Source of the DNA: Streptomyces sp. CB02980
GTDB taxonomy: Bacteria; Actinomycetota; Actinomycetes; Streptomycetales; Streptomycetaceae
Direction: 5' to 3'
DNA length: 64,000 nucleotides
Assembly: GCF_014451325.2 (NCBI RefSeq)
Contig: NZ_JACSCH020000004.1
Span: 340,392 to 404,391, forward strand
Made by a program: the position numbers and the translations under genes. Of the stretch, positions 59,738-64,000 are shown piece by piece. Numbering within the stretch: position 1 is the first letter of the stretch; every line of letters begins with the position of its first letter. The notes under the pieces are model-generated. The model was not told where the DNA came from, did no database searches, and saw nothing but the letters and a program-made list of their open reading frames with translations.

Positions 59738-62161
59738 ATGGCTTCTGACTCCAAGCCGTCCGTGCCGCTCACTCTGCCCGTGCTGCCGCTTGACGACGAG
59801 GTCGTGCTGCCCGGGATGGTGGTGCCGCTCGACCTGTCCGACAACGACGTACGCGCCGCGGTGGAGGCCGCCCAGGCCGCCGCGCGGCCCGGAGCGGGCA
59901 AGCCGAAGGTGCTGCTCGTGCCCCGCGTCGACGGGACCTACGCCGGGACCGGCGTCCTGGGCACCGTCGAGCAGGTCGGACGACTGTCCGACGGCGACCC
60001 CGGCGCCCTGATCCGCGGCCTCGGCCGCGTGCGCATCGGTGCCGGCACGACCGGACCCGGCGCGGCCCTGTGGGTCGAGGGCAGCACCGTCGAGGAGACC
60101 CTGCCCGAACCGCTGCCCGGTCAGGTCACCGACCTGATCAAGGAGTACAAGGCGCTCGCCACCAGCTGGCTCAAGAAGCGCGGTGCCTGGCAGGTCGTCG
60201 ACCGCGTCCAGCAGATCGACGGCGTCGGCGCCCTCGCCGACAACTCCGGATACTCGCCCTTCCTCACCGTCGAGCAGAAGGTCGCGCTCCTGGAGACCGG
60301 CGACCCGGTCGCCCGGCTCAAGCTCGCCACCGCCCAGCTCCGCGAGCACCTCGCCGAGCAGGACGTCGCCGAGACCATCGCCAAGGACGTCCAGGAGGGC
60401 GTCGACAAGCAGCAGCGCGAGTTCCTCCTCCGCCGCCAGCTCGAAGCCGTCCGCAAGGAGCTCCGCGACCTCAACGGCGAGGCCGAGGGCGACGAGTCCG
60501 ACGACTACCGCGCCCGCGTGGAGGCCGCCGACCTGCCCGAGAAGGTCCGCGAGGCCGCCCTCAAGGAGGTCGAGAAGCTGGAGCGGTCCAGCGACCAGTC
60601 CCCCGAGGGCTCCTGGATCCGCACCTGGCTGGACACCGTCCTGGAACTCCCGTGGAACAAGCGATCCGATGACGGCGCTGCCGGGTACGACATCCGCGGC
60701 GCCCGCGCCGTCCTCGACGCCGAGCACGCCGGCCTGGACGACGTGAAGGAGCGGATCACCGAGTACCTCGCGGTGCGCAAGCGCCGTGCCGAGCGCGGCC
60801 TCGGCGTGGTCGGCGGCCGCCGCGGCGGAGCCGTCCTCGCCCTCGTCGGCCCGCCCGGCGTCGGCAAGACCTCGCTCGGCGAGTCCGTCGCGCACGCGAT
60901 GGGACGCGAGTTCGTCCGGGTCGCCCTCGGCGGCGTCCGGGACGAGGCGGAGATCCGCGGCCACCGCAGGACCTACGTCGGCGCCCTGCCCGGCCGGATC
61001 GTGCGGGCCATCAAGGAGGCCGGGTCCATGAACCCGGTGATCCTGCTCGACGAGATCGACAAGGTCGGCTCCGACTTCCGCGGCGACCCCGCGGCGGCCC
61101 TCCTGGAAGTCCTCGACCCGGCGCAGAACCACACCTTCCGCGACCACTACCTGGAGGTCGAACTCGACCTCTCGGACGTCGTCTTCCTGGCCACGGCCAA
61201 CGTCCTCGAAGCCATCCCGGAGGCCCTGCTCGACCGCATGGAGCTGGTCAGGCTCGACGGCTACACGGAGGACGAGAAGGTCGTCATCGCCCGTGACCAC
61301 CTGCTGCCCCGGCAGCTGGAGCGCGCGGGCCTTGAGCCCGGCGAGGTCGTCCTGGAGGACGCGAGCCTGCGCAGGCTGGCCGGCGAATACACCCGCGAGG
61401 CGGGCGTACGCACCCTGGAGCGGGCCATCTCCCGGCTGCTCCGCAAGGTCGCGGCCCAGCACGAACTGGGCGACCGGGAACTGCCGTTCACGGTCGGTCC
61501 CGACGACCTGCGCGAGCTCATCGGGCGGCCGCACCACGTGCCGGAGTCGGCCCAGGACCCCGCGGAGCGCCGTACCGCCGTGCCGGGTGTCGCCACCGGG
61601 CTCGCCGTCACCGGCGCGGGCGGTGACGTCCTCTTCGTCGAGGCGTCCCTGGCCGACCCGGAGACCGGCGCCGCCGGGCTGACCCTCACCGGTCAGCTGG
61701 GCGACGTGATGAAGGAGTCGGCGCAGATCGCGCTCTCCTTCCTCCGCTCGCACGGCGCGGAACTGGAACTGCCCGTCACCGGCCTGAAGGACCGTGGCGT
61801 GCACATCCACTTCCCCGCGGGCGCGGTCCCCAAGGACGGCCCGAGCGCGGGCGTCACCATGACGACCGCCCTCGCCTCCCTGCTGAGCGGGCGGCTCGTC
61901 CGTACGGACGTGGCCATGACCGGCGAGGTCTCCCTCACCGGCCGGGTCCTCCCGATCGGCGGCGTGAAGCAGAAGCTCCTCGCCGCGCACCGGGCGGGCA
62001 TCACCACGGTCGTGATCCCCAAGCGGAACGAGGCCGACCTGGACGACGTCCCGGCCGAGATCCTGGAGAGGCTGGAGGTCCACCCGGTGACGGACGTCCG
62101 CCAGGTCCTGGAGATCGCCCTGGCGCCGGCGGCGGTGCCGGTGGGAGTGGCGGCGGCGTAG
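59738..62161 (+). CDS. lon: ATP-dependent protease Lon
   Basis: An 807-aa protein. The N-terminal LAN domain (VPLTLPVLPLDDEVVLPGMV) is followed by a helical region, the AAA+ module with Walker A GPPGVGKTS (from residue 371) and Walker B LLDEIDK (about 436-442), and the C-terminal peptidase with catalytic Ser703 (KDGPSAGVTM) and the lysine in GGVKQKLLAAHRAG. It degrades misfolded and regulatory proteins in the cytosol as a hexamer. The ATG at 59738 has GAAGGGGAG. It is heat-shock controlled through the HAIR element 22 nt upstream. Confidence 0.97.
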   Translation: MASDSKPSVPLTLPVLPLDDEVVLPGMVVPLDLSDNDVRAAVEAAQAAARPGAGKPKVLLVPRVDGTYAGTGVLGTVEQVGRLSDGDPGALIRGLGRVRIGAGTTGPGAALWVEGSTVEETLPEPLPGQVTDLIKEYKALATSWLKKRGAWQVVDRVQQIDGVGALADNSGYSPFLTVEQKVALLETGDPVARLKLATAQLREHLAEQDVAETIAKDVQEGVDKQQREFLLRRQLEAVRKELRDLNGEAEGDESDDYRARVEAADLPEKVREAALKEVEKLERSSDQSPEGSWIRTWLDTVLELPWNKRSDDGAAGYDIRGARAVLDAEHAGLDDVKERITEYLAVRKRRAERGLGVVGGRRGGAVLALVGPPGVGKTSLGESVAHAMGREFVRVALGGVRDEAEIRGHRRTYVGALPGRIVRAIKEAGSMNPVILLDEIDKVGSDFRGDPAAALLEVLDPAQNHTFRDHYLEVELDLSDVVFLATANVLEAIPEALLDRMELVRLDGYTEDEKVVIARDHLLPRQLERAGLEPGEVVLEDASLRRLAGEYTREAGVRTLERAISRLLRKVAAQHELGDRELPFTVGPDDLRELIGRPHHVPESAQDPAERRTAVPGVATGLAVTGAGGDVLFVEASLADPETGAAGLTLTGQLGDVMKESAQIALSFLRSHGAELELPVTGLKDRGVHIHFPAGAVPKDGPSAGVTMTTALASLLSGRLVRTDVAMTGEVSLTGRVLPIGGVKQKLLAAHRAGITTVVIPKRNEADLDDVPAEILERLEVHPVTDVRQVLEIALAPAAVPVGVAAA

Positions 62162-62189
62162 CTCCCGTACGACACCCGTACGACGGAGA

Positions 62190-62229
62190 GACGGAGCGGG
62201 GTGCCCTCGACAGGGGGCACCCCTCCGTC
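62190..62229 (+). terminator. lon terminator
   Basis: GACGGAGCGGGGTGCCC (62190-62206) pairs with GGGCACCCCTCCGTC (62215-62229) with a one-base bulge, beginning 28 nt after the lon stop. Confidence 0.8.
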
Positions 62230-62302
62230 ATGCCCGGCGGGTGCGCATACTCGCAGGTAAATCGTCACCCGGATGTCAGCCGGGGGTGTCATGCTCGTAC
62301 GC

Positions 62303-62935
62303 ATGAACGAAGACGCCTTCTGGGCTCTCATCGACGAGTTGAGCCGCCGCACCGGAGACCTGGATGAGCGGACGGAGTGGCTGCGCACGGAGCTGCTCCG
62401 GCGCCTGGCCGCCGAGAGCGTGGAGTTCCAGGTGCGCCTCGACGACGCGTGCGAGGTCGCGGGCACCCGCGCGCTGTGGCGGGCGGCGAACCGGATCGAG
62501 AGCGGAGCCTGCACCGACGACGGCTTCCACTACTTCACCCTCTGGCTGGTCGGGCAGGGGCGGAAGGTGTACGACTCGGTCGTCGCCGACCCTGACGCGC
62601 TGGCCGACGCGCCGGGGATACGGGCCCTGGTGGGCCGGCACCGGGACGAGTGGGACGACGACGAGTGGCCGGAGTGGGAGGGGCTGGACTACGTCGCGCA
62701 GGACGCGTACGACGAGCTGACCGGCCAGGAGGACGACCACGGCGAGGAGTTCGACGACGCCGTGGACGAGCGTGCCGAGGAGCTCGCGGACGAGCTCCAG
62801 GGGGACTTCGAGGGTGAGCAGGGGGGCTTCGAGGGGGAGTGGGAAGAAGGCGGCGAGGCCCGGGGGTCTCGTCCGGAGGGGGTGGCGATACCCCGGCTCA
62901 CCGCCCTCTTCCCGCTCGGTACGTCCGGCTCCTAG
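62303..62935 (+). CDS. DUF4240 domain protein
   Basis: A 210-aa acidic protein. The DUF4240 start MNEDAFWALIDELSRRTGDL and the segment DGFHYFTLWLVGQGRKVYDS are characteristic. The C-terminal 60 residues are rich in Glu/Asp/Gly. The domain is widespread in Streptomyces, cytosolic and of unknown function. The ATG at 62303 matches the usual domain start; ATGs at 62273 and 62291 in frame are alternatives. Confidence 0.78.
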   Translation: MNEDAFWALIDELSRRTGDLDERTEWLRTELLRRLAAESVEFQVRLDDACEVAGTRALWRAANRIESGACTDDGFHYFTLWLVGQGRKVYDSVVADPDALADAPGIRALVGRHRDEWDDDEWPEWEGLDYVAQDAYDELTGQEDDHGEEFDDAVDERAEELADELQGDFEGEQGGFEGEWEEGGEARGSRPEGVAIPRLTALFPLGTSGS

Positions 62936-62981
62936 GACTCTCGGGACCGCGCCCCGGGAGCCGGACGGTTCCGGAGGGCTC

Positions 62982-63866
62982 CTAGGAGGCCGACGAGTTC
63001 CGGCGGCGGCCCAGGAGCAGGCTGCCCGCGCCGAAGGCGGCGAGGGCGCCTGCGCCCGCGAGGGCCATGGGCAGCGGCGAGGAGGGGGTGTCGGCCGTCT
63101 CGGCGGAGGGGGCCGGGGCCTGCTCGTCGCCGCCGTGGCCCGCGTGGCTCACGGTGGAGAGGGACGCGCCCGCCGCGATCTTCGCCTCGCTCGGTGCCTG
63201 GGCCTTCGCCGCGGCCGGCTGCGCGGCCGCACCGCCGAAGGTGACGTCCGAGCAGCTGTAGAAGGCCTCGGGGCTGTCGTTGCGCTGCCACACCTTGTAG
63301 ACGATGTGGCGGCCGGTGCGGGCGGGGAGGTTGCCCGTGAAGTTGTAGTAGCCGTCGGTGGCCGTGCGGGTGGTGTTGTAGACGGCGACGGGGGTCGCGT
63401 CCAGGTCCGACCACTTCAGCGGTTGCGTGGGGTCGAAGCCCGGCTTGGTGATGTAGACGGTCATGGTGCCGGAGTGGGCGGCCGTCACCCGGACCTTGAA
63501 GGCGAAGCTGCCCGCCGCGACCGCCGTCGCCGGCCAGTCGGTGCGCGCCCAGTCGAGCGCCCGGTACTTCTCGCGGTTCGCCGAGCAGAGCTTGCCGTCC
63601 GGGATGAGGGCCTGGTGCTGCCCGGCGGCGTTGGCGATGTTGACCTCGTTCCAGTCGTAGAGCGGCTGGGTGCCGGAGTCGGCGACGAGGTCCTTGCACA
63701 CCTGTGACTTGGGGGTCTCGGGACCCTCCGCGTAACAGGCGGCGACGCGGCTCACGGGGTTGAAGACGGCTCCGTGGGCGCCGGCGGTGGTGGGGGTGAG
63801 CGTGACGAGGGCTGCGGCGGCGGACAGGGTGGCGACGCCGGCGGCGGTGCGGCGGGTGGCTTGCAT
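62982..63866 (-). CDS. AA10 lytic polysaccharide monooxygenase with C-terminal anchor
   Basis: A 294-aa exported copper enzyme. The signal peptide ends TPTTAGA so that the mature protein begins with His (HGAVFNPVSR), the N-terminal histidine-brace residue; a second copper His is likely in VTAAHSGTMTVY. The AA10 domain spans to about residue 200 (HIVYKVWQRNDSPEAFYSCSDV). Then follow an Ala/Pro linker, a hydrophobic helix and the basic tail LLLGRRRN, so it may stay on the cell surface. Family knowledge: it cleaves chitin or cellulose oxidatively. The ATG at 63864-63866 has GAGAGAGAG upstream. A dre-like site precedes it. Confidence 0.92.
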   Translation of the reverse strand: MQATRRTAAGVATLSAAAALVTLTPTTAGAHGAVFNPVSRVAACYAEGPETPKSQVCKDLVADSGTQPLYDWNEVNIANAAGQHQALIPDGKLCSANREKYRALDWARTDWPATAVAAGSFAFKVRVTAAHSGTMTVYITKPGFDPTQPLKWSDLDATPVAVYNTTRTATDGYYNFTGNLPARTGRHIVYKVWQRNDSPEAFYSCSDVTFGGAAAQPAAAKAQAPSEAKIAAGASLSTVSHAGHGGDEQAPAPSAETADTPSSPLPMALAGAGALAAFGAGSLLLGRRRNSSAS

Positions 63867-63961
63867 GCGGGGGCTCTCTCTCGTGCGTGGGGGAGGACGG
63901 ACGAGCAACGCGCGCTGAGCGCACGGAAGTTGAATCCCGGGCGATCGCCGTAGAGCCTCGC

Positions 63962-63977
63962 ATTGGTCCATACCAAT
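63962..63977 (-). promoter_or_regulatory. DasR-like dre site upstream of the AA10 gene
   Basis: ATTGGTCCATACCAAT has perfect 6-bp arms (ATTGGT and ACCAAT) and agrees with the dre consensus ANTGGTCTAGACCANT at all but two positions. It lies about 96-111 nt before the start codon. Established knowledge: DasR represses chitinolytic genes and responds to glucosamine-6-phosphate. Confidence 0.75.
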
Positions 63978-64000
63978 AAGCAAGGGGGAGGGCCGGAAAA

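Overview
The window is a stretch of high-GC actinomycete chromosome, almost certainly Streptomyces. GC at third codon positions is near saturation, GTG and TTG starts are frequent, and many gene pairs overlap by 4 nt (ATGA/GTGA). The gene order matches, from memory, the conserved core segment that runs from about SCO5239 to SCO5285 in S. coelicolor (pdtaS-like kinase, wblE, sigH/ushX, eshA-type encapsulin, sodN/sodX, malic enzyme, kgd, lon). No rRNA, tRNA, CRISPR array, insertion sequence or phage gene was seen.

Left part (1-9.1 kb): a truncated SDR oxidoreductase and its divergent TetR regulator; a PdtaS-type histidine kinase facing a WhiB1/WblE iron-sulfur protein; a diacylglycerol-kinase-like lipid kinase; the stress sigma factor SigH with its RsbW-type anti-sigma partner; a UBP zinc-finger protein; and a CPA1 sodium/proton antiporter. 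From 9.1 to 21.8 kb: a PLP desulfhydrase/deaminase, a cytosolic-looking peptidoglycan amidase, a Family 2B encapsulin (EshA type) with its polyprenyl synthase cargo, a TetR/DHFR-fold pair, the secreted metalloprotease snapalysin with its LysR activator, nickel superoxide dismutase with its maturation protease, and a CGNR zinc-finger regulator divergent from a methyltransferase.

Middle part (21.8-32.4 kb): a three-gene polar amino acid ABC importer, malic enzyme, a previously uncalled 44-aa ORF, a zinc-type dehydrogenase, a secreted GH5 endoglycoceramidase-like enzyme, and a PadR/DUF4097 pair with a clear operator. From 32.4 to 44.2 kb lies the most unusual region, seven codirectional genes. 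They encode a Trypco1 protein, a trypsin-VMAP protein, a MoxR AAA+ ATPase and a degenerate-vWA/TPR protein (the parts of a ternary VMAP-vWA-MoxR conflict system), then a 65-aa FxsA-like precursor peptide, a stand-alone HExxH peptide beta-hydroxylase-type enzyme and a TIR-like/NB-ARC/TPR protein. The peptide lacks the usual F-x-S-x-x C-terminus and no radical SAM enzyme is present, so this looks like a variant RiPP/conflict locus.

Right part (44.3-64 kb): the giant 2-oxoglutarate decarboxylase/dehydrogenase Kgd, an OmpR/HisKA two-component pair, a spermidine-synthase-fold protein, an MFS/PPOX pair, a five-gene 4-nt-overlapped operon (ECF sigma, anti-sigma zinc finger fused to a membrane protein, ABC ATPase, two membrane proteins), a lipoprotein, a GNAT enzyme, Lon protease under an HspR-type HAIR element, a DUF4240 protein, and a secreted AA10 lytic polysaccharide monooxygenase preceded by a DasR-like dre site.

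Many genes here have a TAnnnT -10 box exactly 6-7 nt before the start codon and no Shine-Dalgarno sequence, which predicts leaderless mRNAs. Convergent gene pairs are separated by unusually long perfect palindromes.
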